Origin: Urechis unicinctus
Taxonomy: Eukaryota > Annelida > Polychaeta > Xenopneusta > Urechidae
Direction of reading: 5' to 3'
Assembly (NCBI GenBank): GCA_034190875.2
Contig: CM067356.1
Coordinates: 62,259,154 to 62,323,153 of the forward strand
Length of the DNA stretch: 64,000 nt
This document shows positions 1 through 11,640 of the stretch, piece after piece; positions within the stretch are counted from its first letter, which is position 1; the number at the start of each line of letters is the position of its first letter. A program made the translations under genes and the position numbers. The notes under the pieces were generated by a model. It had not been told where the DNA came from, did no database searches, and worked only from the letters and a program-made list of their open reading frames with translations.

Positions 1-440
1 CGATGCTGATTTGTGCATTATTGCTTCATCTTCGGCAAAATCCAACAAACATGAGCCAAAAATGATAATGTACGGTTTATATCGACTATTCCTGTCATTT
101 GAATCTCCATAGTACATAGGGAAGTGTTGTAAACATAGTAGTGAACCAAAGCTAACAAACTTAATATTGTATGGTGGAATGCATGATGTATTATTCAATA
201 TGACAATGTAACATGCAACACCACAGCTTTCATGCACCTCTTCTGCGACCCAAACGCTCACAACCCAATTCAACATGTCTCGAAGGCGCATTTATGTTAG
301 TCACTATAAATTGTAGACTATAGTTTGACACTTGCGATGTTTGTTATGTTGCTCATTGCTGTAAAACAAGTGCACAGGGAGCGATGTAAACGGAGCCAAT
401 GCAAATAATAAGACCAAATCTTACTGATCTAAATATACCA
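1..440. other. Unassigned AT-rich DNA, no gene seen
   Basis: I see no convincing reading frame, RNA gene or mobile-element motif here. It precedes the first recognisable repeated segment and probably continues block A leftwards out of the window. Confidence 0.5.
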
Positions 441-1850
441 ATCATGAACGCTGTGGAGTCTGCAAAGTGTACAAATCCTAGTGTTAATACAGATAGCAGC
501 AACGTACTCGTACAGCACCACGCATTTAGCATTTTTTCGTTAGGTCGTGACTCTCATGGCAACAACTGATCACGCAAACGACATTTGTGCTACCAAGTAG
601 CATAAAGCAGCGCTTACATTATGAGCGCATCTCAAGCCAAATACAGTTTTGTCCTATAACACACGTAAAAGAAATCGGGTACACAAAACCTGCAAATGAA
701 AACCAATGCAAAACTTTGAAGATTAATTGAGCTAGTAAGGAGTGATTAACGATTGTGTTGGTCGCAAACAGTCATATACATCACACGCGGATAGTTTAAA
801 GGCAAAATGTGCCATATCAACGCAAAGTTTGGATCTTACACCCACGTCATTTTACTGCAGATTGTATGCTGTCACAACAACATTTATGGCACAGCTTTAG
901 AATTCATTGAATCATTGTATGGATTACGGAAGCTTGTCTCACATGTCACTTTGTTTCCTCATATTATTAGCCGGCAAAACCATGCAATTAACTTCACAAT
1001 TCCAATAATCATCTTTTATACAAATTCCCGTTTTTACAATTCATGGCCTAATCCGAATTAGTAACTACAATGATATTCTTCTACTACATGATCAGTTATA
1101 CAATCACATGAACACCATGGATCATTTCCGGAGCATATTCAACCTTAGACTTAATATGGGGAAAAAGATTGATTAAAATGGGGGACATTATCAGTGAAAA
1201 CGGATTGCATGACAAAGCAGGATATAAATTGATGCATACAAACTTTGGTTACTCGCGTCCATGCGGGCTATATCAGAGTGATGCTTGCTTACAATTGTTA
1301 AAAACCATATTTAATTTGTAATGATAAATTAGGACAAACACAGTTGCGTTTCTGTGTTACCGTTATATGAAATAAAGATCCCTAATATCTTGTCTTTGAT
1401 ATGTCGGGCGTTTCGAATGCTATAATACCAAATGCCCCTTTTTTAAGGATGGTTCCGCCTTTGTCGAGCAAATATAATCGCCACTGAACTGTTGATTTTT
1501 CGATGAAATGTTTGCTAAATGTATTTTGCATAATATTGTCGTTAGGTTATGCCGAGCAATTGCAGTTTTCTGATGTGTACCATGATGCACTCCGCCTTTA
1601 TTTTTCAAAGGGTTCTAGCTTAAAGGGTCAAATATCGCCTCACTCAAAAGTACGGCAACTGGCAAGATGCACATTATTACTACACAGACAAAACGTGGGA
1701 AGCTTGATCAGCAAGATAGACTTCCTCCTTTGCAGTTAATTTCAAATTTACCATGGCGAGGAGATCAGTTACACTTGCAACCTAAATTAATCGAGAGGGT
1801 CTTTGATTTAAAAGTTTGATTCGATTGCTATTGTCGCGCCGACCCAATAT
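440..1850. repeat. Repeat segment P, copy 1
   Basis: This segment resembles 5,600-6,800 in the same order. The landmarks are the tract around 520-600 (compare 5,690-5,800, 16,065-16,150 and 33,215-33,330), a stretch around 1,120-1,200 (compare 6,270-6,350), and the tract 1,410-1,830 (compare 6,545-6,770). Indels break any shared reading frame, so the frames at 807-1,061 and 1,503-1,739 are probably chance. Its right end is cut where the copia-related DNA begins. Confidence 0.6.
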
Positions 1851-2010
1851 TGCGCCATGCCATGTATGATAATGACCCGGCCATTTTTAATGTGCAATCA
1901 CACATATAAATACATATACATAAATATAGATGTGTCACTCTGACAAAAACATTATTTGAATGCTAGACATATTCAAAATAAGAGATACATGTATTCACAT
2001 CCCCCAAACA
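1851..2010 (-). repeat. Possible U3 part of the copia 3' LTR
   Basis: On the minus strand the copia coding remnant is followed by a purine-rich tract (about 2,000-2,025) rich in runs of G, then by a sequence starting TGTTTGGGGG. A polypurine tract followed by TG is where a 3' LTR should begin. I could not find the same sequence at the other end of the element, so it may be only the front part of an LTR. The boundary with segment P is inferred from where similarity to 6,770 stops. Confidence 0.35.
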
Positions 2011-2044
2011 TCCCCTAAAAAACAGTAACTGCCCTAAGGCAGAT

Positions 2045-2790
2045 CAAAGTCTTTGAAACTGGCTAACTTTAACTTGGTTGCTGACTTGGTCATGATATCC
2101 CCACCATGTCATTGGTTGGACAATATTTGAGCACTATTTTATCATTGATAACCTCACTTCGAATGAAGTGGTGGTAACGAATATCAATATGCTTTGATCT
2201 TAGGTGGTTGACAGGATTTTTAGCCAAAGCAATCACATGGTTATCCTGAAATATCAAGGCAGGTACATCCTCACACCTTTCAACAACTGGGTGCAACCTT
2301 TCCAAAACAGTAGTGTTAGTGCCATGTATTCTGCCTCACATGATGACAAGGCAACAGTGGGGTGTTTTCTGGACCTCCAAGAAATCAGAGGACCATTTGT
2401 GGTCAAACTGAAAGCATATCCAGTAATACTACGTCTATCATCTGTTGATGATGCCCAATCAGCATCACTGTAGCCTATTACCCTCGTACCATCTTCACTT
2501 TTCTTATAGCACAAATGGTAGTCAATAGTACCCTTTAAATATCTCAACACATGTTTGACAGCCACCCAGTGGACTTTGAGTGGTTTAGATAAATATCGTG
2601 ACAACTTGGTTACAATCCAACAAAGATCAGGCCTAGTGCATATCATGGCATATATCAGACTACCAACAGCTTCACGATACTATCTAGGGTCAAACGGTTC
2701 ACCACCATCAGACTCAAGCTTCTGCTCAGAAGGAGTGGACCTTGGCTTACAATCAAACAATGAAGTCTCCCAGACTTTTCATAAACACCT
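2045..2790 (-). pseudogene. pol: Copia RT thumb and RNase H domain
   Basis: The minus strand first gives the end of RT (about 2,660-2,790, with stops), then RPDLCWIVTKLSRYLSKP and RYLKGTIDYHLCY. The RNase H core follows: YSDADWASSTDDRRS with Asp near 2,466, and LSSCEAEYMAL with its Glu residues near 2,330. A frameshift near 2,315 moves the continuation into another frame, which reads IALAKNPVNHLRSKHIDIRY, then KIVLKYCPTNDMV. A second frameshift near 2,095 leads to DIMTKSATK and the stop near 2,043. RNase H removes RNA from the RNA-DNA hybrid during element replication. Confidence 0.94.
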
Positions 2791-2799
2791 TCTTTGATT

Positions 2800-3370
2800 C
2801 ATCTTTACAATATTTTCAACTTGCTCAAAGTTAATGCCCAAGAAATATGAGAGTTAGCCAAGATCTTTCATTTGGAATTTTGCTTTCAATACATCTTTGA
2901 CATCACTCAAGAGAACATCATTATTTGATCCAATAACCAGATCATCAACCCAGATTAAAAGTAAAATCAGTCCACTCTCAACTTGTTTTGTATACAAACA
3001 ATAATCATCAGAACTCTGTACAAAATTGTTTTCTAACAAATAGCTGTGTAACAGACTGCTCCAATTTCTACGTGACTGCTTTAATCCATACAGAGATTTG
3101 TTTAACTTGTACACCAGTTTCCCTTTACAATCAGAGGGAACGTCAAAACCATCAGGTTGCTCCACATATATTTCACAATCAATTGGAGCATTGAGATAAG
3201 CAGTCTCCACATCCATCTGATGTAAAATCAAATCATGCTGTGCAGCTATCTGCATCAGAACACGAACCGAGTAAGGTTGGCAGGTGGAGCAAAAGTTTCC
3301 TTATAATCTGCACCTTTCACTTGACTGTAACCCTTAGCTACATATCTAGCTTTGTAAGTTTGAGAACCAT
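2800..3370 (-). pseudogene. pol: Copia reverse transcriptase
   Basis: RVT_2-type reverse transcriptase, which would copy element RNA into cDNA. From about 3,360 the minus strand gives ARYVAKGYSQVKGADY, then ETFAP. HQMDVETAYLNAP follows with the first catalytic Asp near 3,212, then YKLNKSLYGLKQS, and IWVDDLVIGS with the catalytic Asp pair at 2,941-2,949. The 134-codon stretch 2,854-3,255 is open, but frame changes lie on either side (near 3,260 and 2,855, after QMKDLG). The palm motifs are intact, so decay is moderate. WVDD in place of YVDD is usual for copia elements. Confidence 0.96.
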
Positions 3371-3975
3371 TTAAACTTTCTTCACAGACTGTCGACCTTC
3401 TTGTAAGGTGGTCCGAGTGAATGTATTATTCTCATTCTGAGAACTCATTTCATCTTTCATTGCCGCTTTCCAGTGGTCAGACTCAGGTGACTGAACTGAC
3501 TGAAGGGCTTCATTATAGCTTTGAGGGAAAGCAGATACATTGTAACAGTAATCAATGCTGAACATTACTTGGTCATTTTCCTCAAAGTCACATAATCCCT
3601 CCTGTATGTTTGAGGGTTTCTTTGCCGGCTAGAATATCTAGCATTGCTACCCAAAAACTCTGAGTGTACCTCTGGATGGTGTTAAGGTTCAGAATCTTCT
3701 GAAGGTTGACCTGAACTACCTCCTGATTTATCATCATGAGGTGACTTATCAACACTAGGACTAGACCGTGGTAATTTGACTTCATCATCACTTGTTAACA
3801 CATCTGGTTGGACCTGTTGCTCATTATCTGGTGGCTTACCATACTCGGAGCTGAATTTTTCAACTCTGTGTCTCATGACCTTACCAGATTCTGGGAAATA
3901 CACTAGATAAGCAGGGCTACCCCTGTCATACCCTACAAAGATACCCCATGACACCTTGAATCCAATTTCTTTTTG
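3371..3975 (-). pseudogene. pol: Copia integrase C-terminus and linker to RT
   Basis: The minus strand continues GIFVGYDRGSPAYLVYFPES, the conserved end of copia integrase. A Ser/Asp/Pro-rich low-complexity linker follows (about 3,680-3,880). Next comes the block that leads into reverse transcriptase, with SYNEALQS, DHWKAAMKDEMSS and NNTFT (about 3,400-3,560). The frame changes between these parts near 3,680 and 3,570, so the polyprotein can no longer be read through. Such linkers are normally variable, so only the edges are diagnostic. Confidence 0.85.
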
Positions 3976-4390
3976 TTTTGCCTGAATGCATAACACACAT
4001 ATCCAAACACCCTCATGTTGGACAGGTTTGGCCTACGACCTGTTAATCCATATGGCCACAATTCCTTGCCAAGTTTAGCCTGGATAAGCAAACATCTAGC
4101 CATTTCAAAAAAGGTTCTCCAGTTTCGCTCAGTGGTGCCATTTTGATTAGGAGAATAAGGTGCAGACGACTCATGCCTTATTCCCTTCTGTCTGAGGAGT
4201 GATTGATATGCTTCTGAGGTAAACTCAGATCTATTGTCAGACCTTAGAGCTTTAATATTTCACCATGGGGCTGCATCAGCTAGAACTTTATCAGTTGCAG
4301 CCACAGTAGCACTTTTGTCTTTCAGAAAATACACAAATATTGCACCTGATAAATCAGTTGGATAATAGTGATCTCCATCTGTGGTTACCC
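3950..4390 (-). pseudogene. pol: Copia integrase core, 5'-truncated
   Basis: Integrase joins retrotransposon cDNA to the host genome. The minus strand reads TDLSGAIFVYFLKDKS, then LRSDNRSEF with the second catalytic Asp, and PYSPNQNGTTERNWRT with the catalytic Glu in the TER position, then FGYVCYAFRQNKKKLD. The N-terminal zinc finger and the first catalytic Asp region are missing because homology starts abruptly near 4,390. A TGA lies at 4,260-4,262, between APW and NIKAL. Compared with the family, about 30 residues are missing between KELWPYG and TGRRPNLSN, so there is also an internal deletion. A frameshift occurs near 3,975, just before GIFVGYD. Confidence 0.92.
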
Positions 4391-4394
4391 GCTA

Positions 4395-4557
4395 AAATAC
4401 GAGACTTGTTTGTGGACGCCATCTGGCGTTATATTTTTGTAATATGTGTCGCAATAAAATACCCCGCAGAATTACTTCTTCCGGTTACGGCGAAGCACGA
4501 TGTGTTGACTTAGCTTTTTACCGTGCCCTCATCATGGCAGAACGTGATCCTCTAACA
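4395..4557 (-). repeat. Possible R-U5 part of the copia 5' LTR
   Basis: Non-coding DNA upstream of the pol remnant. On the minus strand it starts TGTTAGAGG, as copia LTRs often do, and is followed within 20 bases by the integrase remnant. If it is LTR, the whole 5' leader, gag and protease were lost by a deletion joining the LTR edge to integrase. A perfect 6-base inverted repeat with a 2-base loop lies at 4,416-4,429. It does not match the DNA at the 3' end of the element, so the call is uncertain. Confidence 0.35.
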
Positions 4558-5690
4558 GGTTATGGGCCCAGTCGTCATGACATCGACTAAAATATCGTAT
4601 TATAGTCGTTAGGAAATTGAAAGAGGGTTCTACCTGTTTTCAGCACCAAATTGATGCTCGCCTAACTTCGTCAAGTACCAATATATTTTATCAAAACCCC
4701 TTCGCAACATTATGAGGAAAACACCATATGTACAATCAACATAGGCTGTCTTCATGGTCACCACACTACATGTGGCTAACGCAAACTGGCCATCGATGTA
4801 ATGCGTGGTCTGTGTGATTGATACAATCATAGGATCGAGAGCTGGTTTTCGCTTCTTTATGATAGGATCGTTCATCTATCTGGAGAGGGTTGACTCAGCC
4901 ATATATTTCGAACAAACTACGGGTCTTTCGAGTACATGGCGGACCTCTAATGGGCGAGTTAGTGCTGTCTTGTGTCTGATTTCCTGGACCTTAATGCAAA
5001 ATATGATATATGAAATATCATTGGCGGTTTATGTAAGCGGCCAGATTTTGCGTTTATATAACACTTACAAATAATATTATATGTAAAAGCCGAACATATT
5101 TAATAATTTTGAATCCATATGCTTACATATTTTCAATTAATTAAATAAAATAGCCGAATTCTGCGCGTTGATAAATCTAACTTTTAGAAGGAGGCGATAA
5201 ATAAAATAAAAGCAATTGTTATCTCTGTTTTCCGAAAACGTATTTGACGGCTCAATCACCGATATTGCAAATAGCATTTTAGCAACAGCAACGAACAATC
5301 GCTCAAATGATAGCTACTCTACACGCTAACTGTGATCAAGTGACTCCGCTTTTACGTGAGATAGAAACAGTGGGATGGGGGAGGGGCGGTAGGAAGTGTA
5401 GTAAAACGTGTTCGGCATAGGTACAATCTGCCATTGAAGTTCTCGGCTCCTCTTTGATTGGCGAGATATATTGGATGCTGGATCCTGAGTGAAGGTATAC
5501 AACTTTCTTTAACAGATCACCAACGTTTCATACTACAATTGAATTCTGCTTTGGTTAAATATATTTTCTTTATTAAGAAGCACCAACTCATGCGAGCACA
5601 TTCAATAGTATCGATAGCAATCACAGATGCAATGAAATCAGTAAATGTGCATGACCTCTCATAATCTTTAAATCTAATATTAATAACCAT
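4558..5690. repeat. Repeat segment Q, copy 1 (block A)
   Basis: Non-coding segment that recurs at 14,800-16,065 (block B), 31,955-33,215 (block C) and, for its first part, 56,340-56,950 (block D). A shared marker is the tract 5,080-5,190, which matches 15,405-15,530 and 32,560-32,690. No reading frame survives in all copies. Confidence 0.75.
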
Positions 5691-6800
5691 AGCAGCAATA
5701 TACTCGTATAACACCACGCATTTACCGTTTCTCTGTTAGATCATGACTATCCTGGAAACAAGTGTTTACGCAAATGCCCTTTTTGCTACCCATGCACATA
5801 TCTAGTTAAATCCCGCTTTGTCACATTAACATCAGTGACTATGAAGGTCATCAATACCAAACCACAAAGAGTAGCTGAAAGCATCGCTAAATAAAGCGTC
5901 ACGCATTATGCTTATAGGTTTGACCCGCCCGTGTAGAACGTCACGAAAGGGGTTAATCGGGTAGGAAATAACTTGCCATATACTAATAGGCTTCATTAAG
6001 CATATATGGAATGTGGCTGTCGCAAGCAATCGCATACAACAAAATCGGAATATATGAATGCTAGACCTGTCGTGTGGAACCGGGGTTAAGTAACTTCATC
6101 AAGCTTTAACTGCAAAATTTATAGCATCACCGTGAAACATAGCTGAATTAGCTTTGAACACTTAGCAAAGCATATCATGCACTCTTTTTGAATGGCATCT
6201 CAAATGAACAAAAACCTGAAATAGTAAGCGCAGTTATAAATTCTACAACACGAGAAACCACCTTATCACATCCTTCGAAGCATTACTGGTCATCTCTGGT
6301 GGAAATTAAAATGTAGACTTGATATGGGAAAGGTTCCGGTTTATTTGTGGGAACTGACAACGATTTCCCTGCCATAAAATGGCCCATAAATTAGCACATA
6401 TATCTTCTGGGACCATTTGGTGGAGCCTAAAGGCGGGCCATAGCGAAATTCGCAAAGAAAAATATTATATATGTAATGAGCAATTTTGCATCCTTTGCCA
6501 AACGTCGTTTAATTAAAAGTCCGGATTCTCTTTCTCGGGAGCTATTGAATGTCTTAATACCATATTCCCTTTTTTGTTTGATTTCGCTCTACTTAAAGCA
6601 AATATGAGGTGTCAAATATAAACATCATATTACAAATGATTTTCCCCTCAAACGTTCGCTTGATGTCATTGGCAAATCCACGCCGTTAGGTTGATACAAT
6701 ACACCAATAAAGATAAATTGATAGATTCTTTGTTTTAAATCCTGTTTCAAATGATATTGTTGCGCCAATACAATTTTGTTCTCAGACGCAGTAAATGGTT
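5690..6800. repeat. Repeat segment P, copy 2 (block A)
   Basis: Second copy of the segment seen at 440-1,850. It continues directly from segment Q, as it also does at 16,065 and 33,215. The copy here is the longest and lacks the copia interruption. Confidence 0.65.
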
Positions 6801-7300
6801 GATCCGGTAGTCCATTTGCTGGCGAAAATGGATGTGTAAATTGCCTGTCAGTGATAGATATATTTGTTCAGGGAATATGCGAAGAACATTATTCCTTAAT
6901 CAGCGGAGTGGGCTATGAATACATGTGATAGTTCGGGCTACACCATGATGCTTTTTGAAGTGATACGCGAGGTTAAACATTCCCTGACAATTGCTGATTT
7001 CTAGCACAACCGCATTGTATAGTTAACGCTCATGTTAAGTTTAACAAGGGGTTTGGTAGGGAGAGCCAAGTTCATCTGACAGGGCGATTAACACTTCACA
7101 GCTACCAGAAGGCGCTATTACTGAATGAACAGACGCACATTGGAATATTTTGTTGACGTCATTCTGCATACTGAGTGACGGCAAAGCTGGCGTTCATTTC
7201 CTAGACATATCCCACGTCAGGCCTGAAAGAAGATTATGCAAATATAACGAGATTCGATTAATGAACGATGATACAAAATAATAAAAACTATATTCTCACT
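6800..7300. repeat. Block A segment shared with block C only
   Basis: The stretch 6,920-7,060 matches 33,600-33,720, and 7,080-7,290 matches about 33,720-33,960. In block B this part is missing: B jumps from the equivalent of 33,540 to that of 34,150. I see no gene. Confidence 0.6.
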
Positions 7301-8368
7301 CGACCGCAACCTAAATGCTGGAGCAGAATATACGTAACACGCGGCTGTTCAGATATTTCTCCAAGGGATAGACAGCACGGCGTAACCCAATTAATATGCC
7401 GGCAGATGTTATATCCCTAACAATTACCTGTTAGCTTAACATCCATTTTTAAATGACTACATATCCCGTGTGCTATGTTTACCACGATTGAGCAAGTGTA
7501 CAAGCATCTGGCTTGCCTTGTCTAATCAAAACCACAAAATCGATTGATTGTACAAATAACAGAAACATAACTTTGAAATATTTCCCGAATGAAAATTAAT
7601 TTACCTCTTATATATGTGTCTGTCGCGTGTGGTGCATTAATATCAGGATATATACAGATCGATTTTTACTGAGACGTTGTGACTATGTTTTTGGCGTTCA
7701 TCTCTGTTCTACATGTTTTGCCATATTATCAAATGCCTTATGTAGGACAAACACGAACAATATTTAAAAATATCGCCAGAACAATTAACTTGTTAGACTA
7801 GGCGCTGCGATACGATATGCGAGTACGATTTGGTAATGAACAGCGGTCCCGAATGTGTTTCATATACTCAAGAAAATACAATATGTCGCATTAATGAGAC
7901 ATGGTCATGTGCCACCATTAGCCTGAAGAAATGATGCGTACAGGGCGACAGGCGCCACAAAGCAACACATGGTTGATATAAAACAAACACGCAGCAGCTG
8001 TGACTTATTATGAACACAAATGAATCTAATGGGGCAAAATCGTGCAGTTGGGACTTTATTAACTAGGAAAGACTGCAATGCAATATGAGGCCCTGATGCA
8101 GAAACAACTTTGAGCACGATATCCTCACATTTGTAGTGTCTTCAAAGCTGATTTGATCCGCTACACATCCCTGACACAGGTTCAATAGTGCTAATCGTCA
8201 CCAGCCTGCGCAACGACTAGGAACACATCAACGCTAGATGTTATCAAGGCGAGATATATCTAATACAACACATTCATCAAATGTAAGTTGATGGTTGTAT
8301 TTAAGTACACTTTTACATCTTACATATGAAATATGCGCTTTGAGGTACAGAGCAGTATATCCCTAAAG
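7300..8368. repeat. Repeat segment V, copy 1 (block A)
   Basis: Matches 16,740-17,900 (B) and 34,650-35,420 (C). The part 7,900-8,340 is the counterpart of the open 155-codon frame at 17,553-18,020, but here that frame contains stops. An insertion of about 60 bases in B at about 17,411-17,460 is absent here (compare 7,940-7,955). Confidence 0.75.
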
Positions 8369-8512
<144 letters not shown>

Positions 8513-9455
8513 TATTTATATTATGCTATTCGATATAAGTAGGTTTGAACAGATCTAAACATAAAGAGAGGGATTGCGCAGTGGGAGGATTTGCACCTTA
8601 AATCATGAAATCTTCTACTATCTTGACTTTGCAGGCGAGGCTCTGACAATCAATATGACAGTTTGAATGAATAGTCAAAGACATGACTGTAAATATACAA
8701 GACTGAAGCGATTAATACGACCTTGAATCAATGGCTGCACCATAGCTCACACACCAAGCCTGTCGCTCTAATATTGGTGAGGGGGCTTTCTCAATCCGTT
8801 GTTCTTTGCATATTAGTAATACAGCATTCAGGGAAGACACTATCAAATATTTCGAAGTTTATCAAGAGGTGTCTTGAAAGACGGACGATCTATAGTCATC
8901 TTATGCTCACATTTGTTGTGATATTTTGTTTAACACTGGCCTACTTTATCCAAGTATTGGCCGGAACAACTTTTAGTTAATTATCAATATGCAATCCGTT
9001 TTTAGCGATGTACAAGTTATGTGCAATTGCCTGTGTTATATGTAGAACGCACAAAACATGCAGAAAGCGATCAACAAATGTGCGTGCTAGAAAATGACAC
9101 ACAAAAGTAATCGAATAGTTTAATGATTGAGCTACATATGGTGCAATTCGGGCGATTTATCTACTAATAAGCAGTAGATATATGATCAGCCGTTTACCAT
9201 GTGTCTAATTGTTTTCCAATGTGTCAGACAACCACGAACTTATAACACAAGCCAGGTAATACTACAAATGATGCGCGTCTCAGACGCAAGACAAATATAA
9301 TACTTAAGACGACATTATTCAATAATGTACCTATTGCAAAACGGATGAAGTTTATTGCTTGGATGATGAAATATGTACAATTTGGTTGATGAACTAGGGG
9401 CAATGAGCAATTTCGTATGCAGTGACTCATGGTTGTAAAAGCATTTTATATTTAG
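8513..9455. repeat. Repeat segment W, copy 1 (block A)
   Basis: Non-coding DNA whose counterpart lies at 58,060-58,720 in block D. For example, 8,995-9,060 matches 58,355-58,430, and 9,170-9,260 matches 58,560-58,650. The frames at 8,723-8,980 and 9,224-9,430 are not kept in the D copy. Confidence 0.65.
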
Positions 9456-9830
9456 ACATTATTTTCTTCCAACGGAATGCTGGTCATATCTTTAAATGAA
9501 TTGCCTAGTATTCAACCATAATGCGGTGTATGAATTATTGTGAGTTGGTCAATAGCGTCGGAAGCTTTGCCGTAGTCAAAAGCACATGAAGTAGTGAAAA
9601 ACAGTTTTTCCGTGAAATAATCTGTCGCATGTTGCGCTCCAAAATATTATTGACCATAATGAATTACATTTTAGGTGATCATCAATTTGTCGGTTGAAAG
9701 CATTTACCAAATACTCAAGATATAGATGGAAGCAATTATATTGGTCTATAAATGGAATCAATATCTTTTAAATGGTTGTTGATAAATCTACTATGGCCTG
9801 ACATGATATGGTTGTTGATCTCTTACCAGC
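9456..9830 (-). pseudogene. LINE reverse transcriptase fragment, block A copy
   Basis: Remnant of a non-LTR retrotransposon reverse transcriptase on the minus strand. With frame changes it reads DSIYRPI-stop-LLPSI (9,721-9,765), the usual entry motif of LINE RT (NYRPISLLP type). YFGAQHATDYFTEK (about 9,595-9,650) is the QYGFR..ST block. FDYGKASDAIDQLTIIH (about 9,530-9,580) corresponds to the SKAFDTVDH block with the first catalytic Asp, and HYG-stop-ILGNSFKDMTS follows. The catalytic YADD block is not seen. Several stops show that it is dead. The same fragment lies at equivalent places in blocks B and C. The wording suggests a CR1/Jockey-like clade, but this is not certain. Confidence 0.85.
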
Positions 9831-10560
9831 CAATGTTTGCAGCGGAAGAACAATGTTATGAAAAGGAACCAAAATGGCGGTGTGTTACAAACCATAAGAT
9901 GTTTCTTAATGATGGCATAATGCAGCTACTGCTATCTGTTCTTTTAAATCGGAACATACGCCAAATAATATTGTGAGAACATTATAAGAAAAATATGCTC
10001 TCAGCCGATATATAAAAAAAATGGCACTTTGTGAGAAGTGGCCCGTCGGTAACTTTTGGAAAAAGCTGGCAATAAATGTGATGAGGATGGGGAATATCTT
10101 TGTTAATATGTGGGGAATTTAGTTAATATGAGCCTATTCCATGTCATATTTGTTCCGACAAGACCCCTAACGTATATATTGGGTGCTTCAGACTATGTTG
10201 ATTGATATTCCACTATAACCACAGCGGTGTTTATCAGGTTTCATGATTGTCCCAAGGTGCAAACAAGCATATACAACTAATAAAATCAATATAATTTTTG
10301 ATACCAAAACATAGTCTTGCACGATGAGATCATGGTTGTATAGGATGCAACGTATTTTTTATGAGGGATCGTTTCCATAATGGTGTTTCAAAATATTTCC
10401 GGATTTACACCACGTACAGCTAGAATTAGGAATATAATGTATGCGTCCGCCCGCGATAAATAACCTTTGGTACTTAGCCACCTTTTGTCGAGCGCAGACA
10501 TCGAGCAAGCAAGCAACCAATGAAAGCGTGCCTTCTATTCTTTTGTTAGCGCTAATAATC
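9830..10560. repeat. LINE-flanking repeat, block A copy
   Basis: Continues upstream of the LINE RT fragment on the minus strand and is shared with 28,420-29,150 (B) and 44,940-45,470 (C). It may hold more decayed LINE sequence, but I recognise no endonuclease motif. Confidence 0.6.
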
Positions 10561-11640
10561 AGTCTGATGTCACCGCAAAACGTGCCACAAGTCCGTCGTT
10601 AATGCGTCATGGTCATTTTGAGGGTTAATCAGTTTATCGCATGGTATATGATATAGAGAGACATAATTGACTCTGTACAATGATTTACGTTGTATCACAC
10701 GCTGATGCTCTGGGCTGCCAGTCAGAATAACCATTTTGCCATTATCTAGTTTACTCCATACAACTATGGTGGTATTTGAAAGAGCATGCGAGTTCACACC
10801 TGCCGTATTCGTGGCCGGGTACAATGTGGTGCAATATTTTCTGCCGAGGTAGGCGATCATTGTGAATGCTGGGTAGAGCTTCGCCTTTTGAAGGAGATAT
10901 CGCAAGTGTGTGCACTGGACAGTTGCTCGCTTTATTTCTCTCAACGTTATGGCACTCGGGTCTATAAATCGGGGGGAATGCAAAAGTAGGGACCGGATAA
11001 ATAAGGGCGATAGGCAACTCGAAGACCAGGGGGCGCCTCCCTGTATCTCTAGGAAGACAATCCCTTTTAATAAGCGGCCGGTTCATTAATCAGTTAGGTG
11101 GCGCCCTTGTCGCCCGGTATTTGTGCAACGTGATTGGCTTGATTGCAGAGATCAATAACAAACAGTACCACATGGGCAACGATATCCCGTAATCAATTGA
11201 AAGCGCATAAGCCTCATTGTAGAAAATGTGCTGCCTCTCAGTGAATCCACTCCAGGCGAGCATCAATTGTCGCTGTGGTGGTGTATGTTTCTATGCAATG
11301 GCACTTTGCCTTTCAAGCTTCGAACAAAAATAAAAAATGGGGGTAGATGTTAGTCTAATATTGATTAATTAGCGGCATTATACCGACGTTGCTGCTTTTT
11401 TATAATATCAATTGTATGTCATTTGCTTTTTGCCTTAAGGGTAAAAAAATTGTCGAAGGCAGATTGTAGGACCAATACTGTTGCAGTATATTTGAGAGAT
11501 AACTTGTACTTCAATACACCGGAATATCATAATCAGCAGCCGAGTTGTTCATTGCAGTGTGGCTATAGCGTGTATTACATTTTATCAATAAATCATAGAC
11601 TGACATACCGTTCATAAATGGCCACAATTTGAATACATGT
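10560..11640. repeat. Sub-repeat T, copy 1, and adjoining segment
   Basis: Closest match is 29,150-30,020 (block B). More distant copies of the T unit lie at 13,740-14,450, 21,660-21,960, 30,960-31,700, 48,690-49,430 and 63,340-64,000. On the minus strand an open 137-codon frame (10,570-10,983) has a 110-codon counterpart at 29,151-29,483 that differs by an in-frame loss of about 96 bases. Most base differences change amino acids, and more distant copies have frameshifts, so I treat it as non-coding. Confidence 0.7.

Larger units (their letters stand above)
1851..4557 (-). mobile_element. Decayed Ty1/copia LTR retrotransposon
   Basis: A minus-strand copia element that keeps, in order from high to low coordinates, the second half of integrase, a low-complexity linker, reverse transcriptase and RNase H. 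This integrase-before-RT order defines the copia (Pseudoviridae-type) superfamily. Gag, protease and the integrase zinc finger are gone, and stops and frameshifts interrupt the rest, so it is a dead copy. Candidate pieces of LTR lie at both ends but do not match each other. It sits exactly between repeat segments P and Q, which are closer together or arranged differently elsewhere, so it either inserted there or marks a rearrangement. The wording of the integrase and RT resembles copia families known from fish and cnidarians. Confidence 0.93.

Noticed and set aside
1545..4562. GGTTA at 1,545-1,549 and 4,558-4,562 as a 5-base target duplication of the copia element
   Set aside because: The DNA from 1,550 to about 1,850 matches repeat segment P, not an LTR, so the coincidence is probably chance.
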